Assembly: GCF_018320785.1 (NCBI RefSeq)
Contig: NC_054873.1
Coordinates: 21,418,196 to 21,482,195 of the forward strand
Direction of reading: 5' to 3'
Source: Cheilinus undulatus
Taxonomy: Eukaryota; Chordata; Actinopteri; Labriformes; Labridae
DNA: 64,000 nucleotides
The position numbers were made by a program, and so were the translations under genes. This document shows, in pieces, positions 11,894 to 23,639 of the stretch (its first letter is position 1; each line of letters opens with the position of its first letter). The notes under the pieces were generated by a model that worked only from the letters and a program-made list of their open reading frames with translations, was not told the origin of the DNA and made no database searches.

Positions 11894-14800
11894 ATGGCTG
11901 TGATTTTAGCCGCTTTCATATTGCTGTGCTCTGTCGGATGGAGGGACACTTTCCACGCAGCAGGTAAGGAAGTTCAAACTTAGCTTAATTGTAACTGAAT
12001 GATGTAAGCTTTACACTTTATTTTGTGCGCTAGATGCAAATGAACCGTATCAGCCTCCAGTTAAGTTTGTCAATGTTTGAGTTCTGTCCTCTTTAAAGTA
12101 TTTGTCCCAGATGGAGGATGGTTAAAGCAGGTCAAAACACATGTGGTATCTGTGTTCAGGTCAGGGTATCTGTCACGCAGTCACATGCTGTTTCCTGGCA
12201 ACATGAAGACCATACATGAGGACTTTGGACTCGGATGTGTGTCCCTGCTGTGTTTGAGAAAAATAAAACGGGGATGTGACACAGGGCCCAGACACAGCAG
12301 TCGTGTTGGTAATCTGTCGATTTCTGTCACAGTGACAATGAGCGCATGCGCTGAATATCCTGAAGAACTGGTCCGGGTTCAGCAGGACATTCCTTATTAG
12401 TTAGTTATTCAGAAACTGTCCTTGTGAGGAGAGGTTCAGCATGAAGATAGAGTCAGGAGAACAGGACTCTGCTCAGACTAAAGCGTAAACAGGTTCACCT
12501 TCAGGCACTATTAGCCTACTCTGTCCTCTCTTTGACAAAAGCTCCACAGAGTGTATGCAAACAGACTGCAGTGAACACAGACTGTATGCAAAGTGTTTTC
12601 TCAATGGAAAGCAAAGGTATTGTAATATACTGGCTTAAAGCCTGCTTTATCCATAAACATACTGTACAAAAGGAGTGCCCAGCCTAGTCATTGGAGTCCC
12701 TCAATGTTTTATCTGGAAAAAGAGGCTGCTGGCCCCTTTGTGGCATTTCAGATTTCACTTTATGATCTCCGTGCTGCATTAAAATAATTATTCCACACCA
12801 AATGATCATCTTTAATGGAAATAAATGATTCTGTATAGTATTTGTACTTTATGTCTTTTATTTAAGGATTTCACAATCACATATGTATGGTGGCCTGGAA
12901 GTGCTATACAAAATTACAAAGTCTGAAACACTTTCAAAGTTCAGTGAAAAATGTTTTACATTTTATAAAACAAATTCACATTTGCAAAACACTTTTACAA
13001 ATAAAACAAATGTATGTTTTCAAATAAATGTATTTTTAAAAATCAAATACAAAATTACAGAGTCTGAATAACTTTTTCAAAGCTTGAAACACATTTACAA
13101 AATCCAATAAAAAAATACAAAGTCTAAAAAACCTGTAATAAAGACATTTTTACATGTCATGAAACAAATTTTAAATAAAAAAACTTACATTGAAATTTTA
13201 AATCTATATTTTGCAAAAACACTTTCACATAAGCTGAGACAAATTTTCAAGTTTTAGAACACTTTTACAACTTTGAAACAGATTTACAAACAACAGTATT
13301 TTACAGAAAAGGAATGTATCAATGCTGAAAGTCACCCAAGTTTCAAATTTTGTAAATGTGCTTCAGGCTTTGTAATTTTTATATCAGACTTTGTAAATGT
13401 GTTTCAAGTTTAGTAAAGGTTTTTCAGACTTTGTAATTTTATTGACTTCCAGGCCACTGTACATCTAGGACAGAAAACCTTACTTTGTTACCTAACAGGC
13501 GTAACACCATGTAAACTTCCTCTGTCTTCATTTGCAGCTCAGACTTGTGTGGATGGCTCCAGGTTCAAGGAGGAGGTGGTCTACCTGGGGCAGCAGGGGC
13601 CATTGTATCAGCTGAGGTGTCCTCTGGAGCTTCAGCCCCAGAACTTGTCTCAGCCCAAACTGAGCTGGCTGAAGGATTGCCAGCTCCTGGACCAGGAGGG
13701 GAAAACTTACCTGCAGTTTGACAGCCTCAGACTGGAAGACCAGGGGAATTACACCTGTGTGCAACAGAGTAACAGCACAGCTTCATTCACTGTGCATCTC
13801 ATAATTAAAGGTGAGTATTACTGCATGTGTTTGTTTATTGAAGTCATCCCAAATTTAAACTACAGTGTTATTTGTTCCTGCTTTAGAGTTTATACAGGGG
13901 GTCGAAGAAAATACTTAGCTGCACCTGCAAGGAGGCATTTAGTTTCAGCCCTTCCTCCAGCAGCAGCAGAAATGAAGGCCTCTATTGTTCAGTGAAAACA
14001 GATAACTGCAGTATGTCTTCACACAGAGTCCCAGTGCTCCAAAGTCCCAGAGTTTAAACCCAATGGGGGCCCGACCACACTCTGGGAGACTGTGGGATCC
14101 AGTGTAAAACTGAACTGCAGTGCTCTCCTCCATTGGGACCCACAAGAGAAGCAATGTGACACCATGCTGCAGTGGAAAAAAGATGGGAAACCCCTCACCA
14201 ATCACACATTTTACACACAGAATACCTCCTCCTGGTAATTTAAAGCTTTTAAAATGTCTGTCTCCTTTTTTTGACTTATAAAAAATATAAATAAGATCAA
14301 GCTGTGTTTGTCCTATCTCTCAGGTATCCTGCTGCTAGCCAGATAATGGTGAACAGTGTACTGGTGGTCACAATCACACAGCAGGATGATTTTGGGCTTT
14401 ACAGCTGCACAGTGAGAAACATCTCCTCTGAATTCAGCCTGGAGGATTCAAGTAAGACACACCAACAATACACTCTGTACCTTTATAGCCTGTGCTGCAC
14501 CTGGTGATGCATGTCTAAAAGTGTGTGTTGTTTCATTTTTACTTCTAACTTTTTCTAGTGAAGACTTATTGTTTACATTTTTGGTGACAGGGTAGCTACA
14601 GCAAATGCATACGGAAAAAAACATGACACTTTATAACATTTATAAATGTATGCAGAATTACACCTGGTTGTAACGATAAGGCCTGGTATGACTTATTCAA
14701 GTCACATAATTGACTTAAGAAAAAATGGGTCAGATTTGATCAATGTCTGTCTGAAGTTGGCAGTTTTGAACAGCCGACAGCTGTAGCTAACTGGTCTAGT

Positions 14801-17800
14801 TAACTTTTTAAAAAAGCTGATTGGCTGCTTAAGCATTCGATGTCTCTTTCCTTAAAAAACAAATGTAAGAAAACTCCCAACTGACACATGAGAAGCTGAA
14901 TGACAGCCACCACCAGCTGCCTCTGTGAAGCTGAGACAAGGCAATGCTTCACTGTTTCTTCACATTCATCGCAGTCCAGTCATTATCAGTAGTTTGTAAC
15001 TTCTGTCTTAATTCCTTGATTTTTCAAAAGCTAATCCTAAATCTTATTTCCTGTGCTTGTTCAGACAGCCCCAGCCACACGGCTGCTGTCGTTGCAGCCA
15101 TGATCCTGCTCCTCTGCCTAGCCATAGCTGCAGTCGTGTACATCAAATGTCACCTCAACATCAAACTGTGGTACAAGAACTCTTATGGAGACTATGAACT
15201 CAATGGTAATCAATGGCTCAATGGCTCAATGGCTTCTGCTCAATTAACACAATGTTGAAATTTCTAAATATAAAAATGTAGCATCTGTTTGACAGCACTG
15301 CTGTGTTCATATCTTTAGATGGAAAATTGTACGATGCCTACATCTCCTTTGTAAACAATGACTATGACAGGAAGTTTGTCAACTTCATTCTCAAACCTCA
15401 CCTGGAGAACATAAACGGCTACAAGGTGCACCTCAATGACAATGAAATCCTACCTGGCTCAGGTAAGCTCACTGTCTGTTTTATTTTGAAGGATCGGTTC
15501 AATGTATTGGGAGAAGTTTCATTCACTGTTCATTTATTAATTCATTCATTTACTTATTTTTAGTTATTAGTCCTTGCAATCCAGGGTTTTGAGATTCTGC
15601 TGTATATTATCATTGATCCTGGAACATAAGGATGAACTTTATGGATAAGTGACAGAAATGTTTGTACAATTTGAAAGCAACACTAATGAACAATACATTT
15701 TGAAACCCTTGTTATGTTACAGTCTGATGCTACAATTGTTTAAATTAATTTTTTCTCGTATCAATCTACACTCAATACCCCATAATGACAAAGTGAAAAC
15801 AGAATTTTAACATTTTTTTTGCAGATCTACTGAAAATAAAAAACGGACCTATCACATTTACACAAGTATTCAGACCCTTTGCAATAACACTGAAATTTAG
15901 CTCAGGTTCCTCTTATTGCTAAAATGTTTCTACACTTTGATTAGTGTGGTAAATTAAATTGCTTGGATATGACTTGGAAAGGCACACACCTCTCTATAGA
16001 AGGCCTCACAGGCCTGATGATGCTATTAGAGCAAAAACCTAGCCACAAGGTCTCTTCCGAACTCGTCTAAGAGCTGGCTGTCTGGCCACAATGAGCAACC
16101 GGGAGAGAAAGGCCTTAGTAACAGAGTGGCCAAGAACCTGATGGTGACTCTGACTGAGCTCCAGAGATGAGACAAAGTTCCAGAAGGACAACCATCACTG
16201 CGGCCCTCCACTGATCTGGGCTAATGGCAGAGTGGCTAGTTAGACGGCTCTCCTTAGTGCAAAGCACATGAAAGGCCACTTGGAGAAACTCAGACTGTGA
16301 GAAACAAGATTCTCTAGTTTAATGAAACCAACACTGGCCTGTTTGGCCTCAATTCTAAACATTATGTCTGGAGGAAACCAGGCACCTCTCATCATCTGTC
16401 CAATGTCACCCTAACAGTGAAGCACGGTGGTAGCAGCATCATGCTGTGGGGGTGTTTTTCAGCAGCGGGGACTAGAAGACTGGTCAGGAATTAGGGAAAG
16501 CTGAATTAAGCAAAGAACAGAGATATCCTCAATGAAAACCTGTTCCACAGTCCTCAGGACCTCCAGACTGGGTCAAAGGTTCACCTTCCAACATGATAAT
16601 TACCCTAAGTACACAGTAAAGACAACACAGGAGTGAACAACTCTGTGAATGTCCTAGAGCGGCCCAGTCAGAGACCTGTCTTGAAACCAATTGAACATCT
16701 CAGGAGAGACCTGAAAATGGCCGTCCACCAACGGTCTTGACTGAGCTTGAGAGGATTTGCAAAGAATGGCAGAAAGTCCCCCAGTTCAGGTGTGCAAAGC
16801 TTGTTGCATCATATTTAAAAAGACTCAAGGCTGTTATTGCTGCCAAAGGTGCTTCAACTAAGTACTGTACCTGCGAGGCTGTTGACCAGCACCAACAGGA
16901 AGTCCCATATTACACCTGTTTTAAAATCTCTTCAATGGCTCCCTGTTGTGTATTGTGTTCAGTTTAAAATCTTGGTGCTGACCTTTCGAGCCCTACATGG
17001 TCAGGCTCCTACTTACATCGCTGACTTAATTAAGCCCTACATCTCAGCTCGAAGGCTGAGGTTGTCTGGGCAGAACCTGCTGATGGTTCCACGAACTTGT
17101 TTTAAAACTTGGGGAGACCGATGTTCAAAGCCACCGCGCCTCGCCTTTGGAATGAACTTCCTTTAGACCTGCGCTCTCTGGACTCAGTGGATGCTTTCAA
17201 AAAGCACCTAAAAACATACTTTTTTCAGCAAGCATTCTAGCCCAAACTGACCCAGCATTGTGTTTGGTTGTATTTTACATTATTTATTTGACTGTATGAC
17301 CGTTCTATATATGTCTGCTACTGTGAAGCACTTTGTGACTACTGTCTGTGAAAAGCGCTATACAAATAAAGTTTACCTACTTACTTACTTACTGAGTAAA
17401 AGGTCTGAATACTTATGGATCTGTAATTTTATCTAGCACTAAAATAAAACAACCCCTGTCTAATTCAAATAGAAATGCATATATTAAACTTTGCAAACCA
17501 ACGTGATGTGTGTCCAGAACCTTCTGCAGAGCTTCTGATGAACATGAGTCGATCTCGGCGTCTGATCGTGTTGCTCTCTTTTGCTTATCTTGAGCAGGAC
17601 TGGTGCAACAATAACTTCAGGTCAGATTCATTCAAGTGATTTTTGTATTAAGAATGGTACTATTTAAATTCACCACTTGAGGGCAGTGTTCCTCCAGCAT
17701 CTACAGTGTCTCCTGATGTGTAACAGTATTGCTGTGTGTTTTTCAGACAAGGCCTCCAGCACTTGTTGGAGTTGAGTCAGAAGCCCATCCTCATTCTCTT

Positions 17801-20800
17801 ACAAGGTCAATCCAAACGAATGAGGCCTGAGATTAAGCAGCAGCTCAGTGAGCACCAGCACTGCCTCACCATCCTCACCTGGAAACACAACTCTGTGGTA
17901 TGACTCTCAGGAAAATCACTAATTTATTTAAGAAATAAAAATATTTTAGCAGCATTATTTTTCTTCTTATACAAAGGGATGGTGGTGTTAGTGTTAAGTG
18001 TAATAAGCAACAATCATTGTTAAATTCATAATAAAAACATCCTGACATATTTTTGCCAGCATTCAATGCTAAAAAACTCAGCTGCTCCTTTTCTTAACCT
18101 ATGTAGGTGTGGTGCAATCTGATATGATTGACAACAAAATGCAACTTCTATCAGAACCTGATTCAAATGAAGCTAAATCCTGACTGATACACAACACATG
18201 CATATCTCCAGCTGAACCTTCAATCAGTGACAGATGCTCAGAAACTACAGCATGCAAAATAACCAAAGCTGTTTGACTCAGGCAGAGAAGTCTGTTCATG
18301 TTTGATCACTTTGTATCTCGTAAGAAGAACCAAAAAGGGTTTTAATGCCACAGCTGATGTCTGTCTTGCAACAAAAAAACATTACTTGATGCTTTGAGAA
18401 TAGGGAAGTGTTTTAAACCTGATAAATCAATAGAACATTCAAAATATAATGTAAAATACATAAAATTAAGTCAGGCTTCCTCAGTTTAGATCATCTTTGT
18501 GTGATCGGTTCATGTGTGTTTTATATCCACAGACTCCTTCCTCCGTCTTCTGGAAGGAGCTGGCCCTGGCGATGCCTCGCAGGATCGTCTTCCATAGTGA
18601 GTCTGCAGGAGACCCTCAGACGATACTGCAAGATGACAAGGACCCCATGCTGACCCTCGACCCCGACTACCTGGACTGCCGCTCAGACACAGACCCTGCT
18701 GGAGATCTGGGTAAGAGACAACAGAGACAGTACCGGGATGATAGCATTAAACTCATTTGCAACTGACAGATAAAATATTTATGGTGCTGTATCCTGTACT
18801 CATGAAGATGAATGTTGTCTGCGCAACATACTGAGGCAAGCAGGCTCTTGTTTAACAGTCATCTTGTACTGACTCATCCAAAGATGTAAATGCTTGTTAA
18901 CAGCTTGGCACTTCTTGTTTTTTTTTTTTTTATCTCACTAGAGGCAGGATATATAAAGTTATTACCTGCATTCATGTCTCAACCTGATCTAGTAAAATTC
19001 TGCTGTTAGTGACCTAGTTTAAAACAAATACCATGGACCCAAGTGTGGTTTATTTCAAGTCTCAGTTCCAGGAAACCACAACACAGGATGAGAAAGCACA
19101 TAATTTCTGGGATATTCTAGATGTACCAGAAAATCTTTCTTGTAATGTGTAGCACTGCATTTGTTTTGTTACCCTCAGAGAATGACATGTAGATCAGTAA
19201 GACTGGCTGTGTGAAAGTGATCTGCAGATAATGCTTATAAAATCAGTTCACAAGCCCGTCTTTGCAGTTTAATATTTGACAGCTTTATCTGTCATTCATT
19301 AAACTAGCTTAAAAACAGAGGGCTGTAGGATGATTCTGTTTGCCTCTATCCGTCATTTCTGGGCTTTGTATGTCCATCCTGGCCATTCTTGTGAACGCTA
19401 TATCCACGGATGGAAGGTAACTAATTATACTTTTACACAAATGACTGTAATTGAGGTTTTTTTGGGTACTTGTACTTTTTGTAATCAATACCTTTACCTC
19501 TATTTTAGTAAGTTACAACAAGAACAGCTGTACTTTTACTCAAGTGTAATACTCTTGTACTTTTTCCACCTCTGTTGACTGTACAGTAGCACATAGTGAG
19601 AGAATGATTCCATATCACATCCTAAAACAGCAAAAACTGTGTTGATATTTCAATGTTAAACATTTCCAAGAATGTATTTTTATTCCAGTCTGAGTGAAAT
19701 GGTCTTCAGTGTCGGAGTCATTTGACAATGTCAATCCACCAGTGTTAGCTCAACTCAGGCATCAAACTGATCCAAGCACTGGCTGCTGGGTTTTCAAATT
19801 TGGGGGATGTGTGGGCAGAGTTCCCCATCATGCCCTTTAGCATGATGAGTGATTATGTGTCTAGTTGTGTTCAGTGATCCCTGCTGGGGTTGTTTTGGTC
19901 GTATTTCTGGTGGATTGTTGTTATTTTTGATGTGAGACACGAGTTCTTGCCAGTGACTTTAGGAGCCTATTTATGGTTGCATTATGCTTACTTTTCACTA
20001 GTATGCATTGCCTGATGGATTTTTCTGATTCTTGTGGGGATTGTTGACAGGCCAGGGACACATATTTTTGCTAGAAAAACCTGAAAAAGTGTATTTTGCA
20101 TAATATGGGACCTTTAAGTCAACTTTATCCAGAGTAACTGACCAGGCCAGAGTTTTTTTTCTTCAGTCTTCTTCAGTACTTTAGTTCTGTAAAATGCCCG
20201 TTTTTTTTTTTTTTTTGGAATTTGCACAAATGTCTATGCTGGCTGAAGGATAAACCGCTTAATTTTTGGATATCAAAGGTCAAGATCATTAAGAATCATG
20301 TTAATTCATAACTTATGAGGTTTCCAAGAATCATACCACTCCATAGTTTGCCACAGCCTCCCTTTTTCACCCAGCACTGTCCAGGGATTATATACCCTGC
20401 AGGCATTTAACTTCTAGGCAGTAGTTCCAGTTCTCCCTTATTCTTTCCAACTAGACAGGCCAGATAGACTGTTTCATATAGCAATTGCATGGGATATGTA
20501 TTTTACATCCATCTGGGAACAGCTCATCTGAAGTGTTTGGGAGGGGCAGAACATTTAAGAAAATTCTCATAGGGTGACTAGACGAACGCTCTGTCCATCA
20601 CAATCATCGTGGGCCGATCAATGCAACTAGAAATGGTGACGAAGTGAGCACGCCCAGCTCTGGTAAGCTTTAAAAAACATATCTTTGGCCAAGAAAAGCT
20701 TCCAGTGCATCTCTTTGCTCTTCTATAAATAAAGAAATGATCTCCAGTTGTGATAAAAACAGCAGCTGTAGCTTCATCCTTGCATATCACTTCACTGGTG

Positions 20801-22649
20801 GCAGCCATTGTTTACATGTTTGCAGTCCAACTAAACCACGCCTGTAGCTACCATGTCTTTCTCCACAAACAATGCTGATTGGTTCAGTCAATTTTCAGAC
20901 CAGGCACAAATGTTTCAAAATTTTTTTCTTAGGAATATGTACAGAATGACTAAAGGCATAAACTCATTTATCTGTGTTTAAAAAACCTCAGCAACAAGAA
21001 GTTCAAAAAGAAAGGAAACAACACCACAATAAGTCTGAAGAAGTTAAAATAAACACTAAAACAGTGGGGTTTGTGCAGGAATGTGTTTAAGATATCCCAA
21101 TAGACTGAGACTGAGGATACTGTGCAGTCAACAGGATGAAAGTAACTGAGTGTGTGACAGAGATAATAATCTAGTCTGTGTTGTGCAGAACAGTCAGATG
21201 AAGAGGCTTTAGTATAATATAATAAGTGACTATCAGGCCAGACAGACTGTATTGAAATGAAAGGGTAAGCTGAGGCCTTTCTGACTTCTTGTGGTCTGTG
21301 GATTTGGTTCTGATGGGCTGCAGCCTCCCGCCAGAGGGGAGAGTCTCAAAGAGTTTTTGTCAGGAGAATAAGAGGTCACAATATTCGCAGCAATCATCGG
21401 CATCTTGGAGACATTCTTGTCATGGACAGATGACAGATTTTAGCCATTCATCTTCTTCAAAGAGCACGTGAAAAGCTGTTTTGGCAGTGGCATTTAGATT
21501 TTAATGAAGGAGATGAGGAGAGACTAAACAATACAGTGTAGGAGAGCATTATCATTGTCTGTGGTGGGCTGAATTTCCTCAGCTGCTGCAGGAAGTACAT
21601 CCTCTCCTGTTTATCCTCCTGCTTACAGTTTTTAAACTAGGCTAGCTAACTGGCTGCTGGCTGTAAGTTAACAATGAAGATACTTAAGACATGAAAACAA
21701 GTTTTAAAAAGTTTTTATAAATGCCAAATTTCTCCTTTAATAAGGCCAAGCTATAATAGATCCAATTCAGTCAAAAATCAAGTTTGACCACAACTTGAGT
21801 TAATATTAAAGCCATGCTATACATTTTTACAAAATTCAAAACTCTTCAAACAGCTTGTCTGCAACAAGAAACAGGGAAGTGTGTACTGTTATACATTCTT
21901 ATAGGAAGTATTCACCCCCTTTGATTTTTTCCCCCTTTTTATTGATTTATAAATCAGTCATGGTCAATATAGTTTGGTTTTTTAACCAAAAAAAAAACTC
22001 TTCAATGTCAGAATAAAAAAGTTTTCTACAAAGTAATGTCAATTAAATAAAAATATGTAATGTAAAATCATTGACAGCAGCCCCTTGAAATGACTAATCT
22101 AATTCAAGAGAGGTCCAGCCAGTTGGTGCTAGTAGTCTCACAGTTAGTAAGGATGAGACCAAAATGGTTCTTTTGCCATCAGACAACACACCATCCCTAC
22201 TGTGTAGAATGCTGGTGGCAGCATCATGCTGTAAGGATGCTTCTCAGCAGCTGGCCTAAGAAGGCTAGTAAAGGTAGAAGATAAAATGAATGCGGCAAAA
22301 TAAAGGAAATTCCTGGAGGACAATCTTATTCAGTCTTCAAGAGAACTACAGCTTGGGAGAAGGTTTGTTTTCCTGCAAGACAATGACCTGAAGCATACAG
22401 CGAAGCTACACAGCAATGGTTTAAGACAACAAGGTTAATGTTCTTCTCATTCTCATCTTTTTTGTTGTTGTTTCAGGTCTCCGGCTCCCTGTGTACAAAT
22501 CTCTGGCGTGTAGAGCTCCTGTCCTCCCTCCAGCTCCCATCAACACTGCTGAGCCCAAACCACCAGACATAGACGTGTCTGACCTGGGATCACGAAACTA
22601 TGGAGCCCGCTCAGATTTCTACTGCCTGGTCACTGAGGAGGACATCTAA
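11894..22649 (+). CDS. sigirr: SIGIRR-type IL-1 receptor family regulator with two Ig domains (DIGIRR architecture)
   Basis: Exons 11894-11963, 13538-13810, 14027-14234, 14324-14451, 15065-15205, 15319-15462, 17518-17620, 17747-17897, 18533-18710, 22477-22649 join in frame to 522 aa; all introns are GT-AG. Residues 1-23 form a hydrophobic signal peptide ([16 protein letters not shown]). Ig1 is about 27-114 (LRCPLEL...GNYTC). Ig2 is about 115-227 (CSALL...MLQWKKDG...[10 protein letters not shown]) and aligns with the only Ig of human SIGIRR. TM is about 233-253. The TIR domain starts near 274 (LYDAYISF box 1; [20 protein letters not shown] box 2; [10 protein letters not shown] box 3). The tail VSDLGSRNY...DFYCLV is near-identical to the human end. 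Known role: membrane decoy that damps IL-1R/TLR-MyD88 signalling. The residue that is Cys in human SIGIRR (SRCRRL) is Ser334 here; Leu418 is kept where active IL-1 receptors have Tyr. Many N-glycosylation sequons are visible. Confidence 0.97.
12888..13460. mobile_element. Inverted-terminal-repeat element with AAATTACAAAGTCTGAA repeats
   Basis: In sigirr intron 1, the segment opens with GTGGCCTGGAAGTGCTATAC...ATTACAAAGTCTGAAA. It closes with the reverse complement (TTTCAGACTTTGTAATTTTATTGACTTCCAGGCCAC in sense). The arms exceed 35 bp with few mismatches. The interior is a degenerate array of ACAAAGTCTGAAACACTTT-like units in both directions, so the whole could fold into a long imperfect hairpin. 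No clear target duplication; superfamily undetermined. Confidence 0.65.
15715..17445 (+). mobile_element. Decayed Tc1-like transposon in sigirr intron 6 (host of a nested L2)
   Basis: The left part contains the TC-rich terminal sequence ATCTACACTCAATACCCCAT and ACAAGTATTCAGACCCTTTG typical of fish Tc1 relatives. The interior shows transposase remnants: an in-frame patch [15 protein letters not shown] near 16,420-16,465, a worn DDE region around 16,580, and a patch ending [20 protein letters not shown] near 16,855. The 3' flank GGTCTGAATACTTATGGAT (about 17,402) mirrors the left end. Frameshifts and stops show it is dead. It is split near 16,866 by an L2 LINE 3' end. Confidence 0.8.
16866..17394 (+). 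mobile_element. L2-type LINE 3' end nested in the Tc1 copy
   Basis: The translation contains [43 protein letters not shown]-like and [18 protein letters not shown] segments, typical of the extreme C-terminus of L2-clade reverse transcriptase proteins. One frameshift lies near 17,100. The 3' end reads GTGAAAAGCGCTATACAAAT, then AAAGTTTACC and a TTAC/CTTA short tandem tail, as in L2. Both flanks carry TACTG next to Tc1 sequence, consistent with insertion within ...AAGTACTGAGTAAAAGG. Confidence 0.85.
19400..19580. repeat. Dispersed repeat fragment (TACTTTTACTCAAGTGTAAT type)
   Basis: In sigirr intron 9, the motif ACTTTTACTCAAGTGTAATA followed by TTGTACTTTTTCCACCTCTG resembles a repeat end widespread in fish. 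Boundaries are uncertain. Confidence 0.4.
20455..20830 (-). mobile_element. Diverged relative (copy G) of the TAACCT/CAGATGGAT element
   Basis: The block has the same order of landmarks as copies C and D: a GACAGGCCAGATAGACTGTTT end, ATCCATCTGGGAACAGCT, TGTTTGGGAGGGGCAGA, a GACGAACGCTCTGTC segment, then (on -) a start codon at 20,808 opening [18 protein letters not shown]. It is much more diverged than the other copies, and the helicase-like core is not readable. It lies in sigirr intron 9. Confidence 0.5.
21897..22440 (+). mobile_element. Second Tc1-like remnant, internally deleted, next to sigirr exon 10
   Basis: It begins ATAGGAAGTATTCACCCCC, a Tc1-family terminal style. It then has worn transposase patches: GGTGGCAGCATCATGCTG (near 22,213) and a DDE-like [15 protein letters not shown] patch near 22,380. 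It stops about 40 bp before the acceptor of the last sigirr exon. Much of the transposase is missing. Confidence 0.65.
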
Positions 22650-23420
22650 TCCACACTCCACTAACAGCTGTTGATCCCTGAAAAAAATAACATCCACATC
22701 AGGTTGCTATTTAGCAATACCATATATATCTCTGTGCCAATGTTTATTTTGTTTTTATAAAGTGTGTTGTTACAATCAAAGTGTTCTCTTGTTACCAAAA
22801 AAAAAAAAAAAGATTTTTGGATGTTTTGTAATTGTAAATGTAGTGTAAAATATTTTAAAAGAAATTGTACAATCGCTGGCGTTGGGCCAAAACCTTCTAT
22901 CTCCAAAATCACAACAGAAAAACGTGCTATTTTGCAAATAATTTAACACTGACTGTTGATAGTCAGCATCTTTTTAACACTTATTGACCCACTGAAAGAT
23001 GTAAAGGATGGCCAGTAGCACTGATTTATGGAAAAAAAAATTTAAGTCATAAAAACAAAGAGATACGAGGTTTTGGCCAGACGTTAGCGATATCTGAAAT
23101 AAAATAATTGTGACCATTGGGAAATGTGCGAATACAGACAATTTTATTGTCATTTGGAGAAAAGCTGTGTCTCCAGCAGAGGGCAGAATTGTGCCATAGA
23201 GGAGAGAGGAATTTCTGATTTTAAGCAACATTTCCTATTTCAAAGACTGTCATCTCAGAGAATTGGTAAATGTAAAAAGGCGAATGTATAATAGTTTAAT
23301 AATCCATATCTTTGTGTTTGCACAGCCATAGCTGAAACAACTCATGATTGTCAAAGCGTGGAGGTTTTCCTGTGCCTAACAACACAACAATTAGGCTAAT
23401 AAACGATGATTGAATATCTG
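22650..23420 (+). other. sigirr: 3' untranslated region of sigirr with poly(A) signal
   Basis: Noncoding sequence follows the stop, with an A15 tract near 22,800. The best poly(A) signal is AATAAA at 23398-23403, followed by a T/G-rich stretch (TGTCTTTGTCTCTG). This puts the sigirr transcript end within about 250 bp of candidate pkp3 poly(A) signals on the other strand. Confidence 0.6.
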
Positions 23421-23639
23421 TCTTTGTCTCTGATCTGTGTTTTCATGGAGCGATAATTACCTGAAATGAAATAAGAGGCTAAGCAAGGATGCAGCAGGGA
23501 AGGTCTTGTATTGTTCCCGTCTGAGCAGGAGCAAATATGTAAGCAGGGTGTGGCAGACATTTTACCATGGCAGTGTCAGTGTGTTTCAGCACACACTTGA
23601 GAAAAGCTTCCAACATGAGATAACACTTCCACATTTGTC

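Larger units (their letters stand above)
18711..22476 (+). other. sigirr intron 9 (3.77 kb), repeat-rich
   Basis: This is the longest sigirr intron. It contains a T12 tract (18,919), the repeats at 19.4 kb and 20.46-20.83 kb, and the Tc1 remnant at 21.9 kb. The rest shows no exon-like reading frame with splice sites in phase. Confidence 0.7.
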
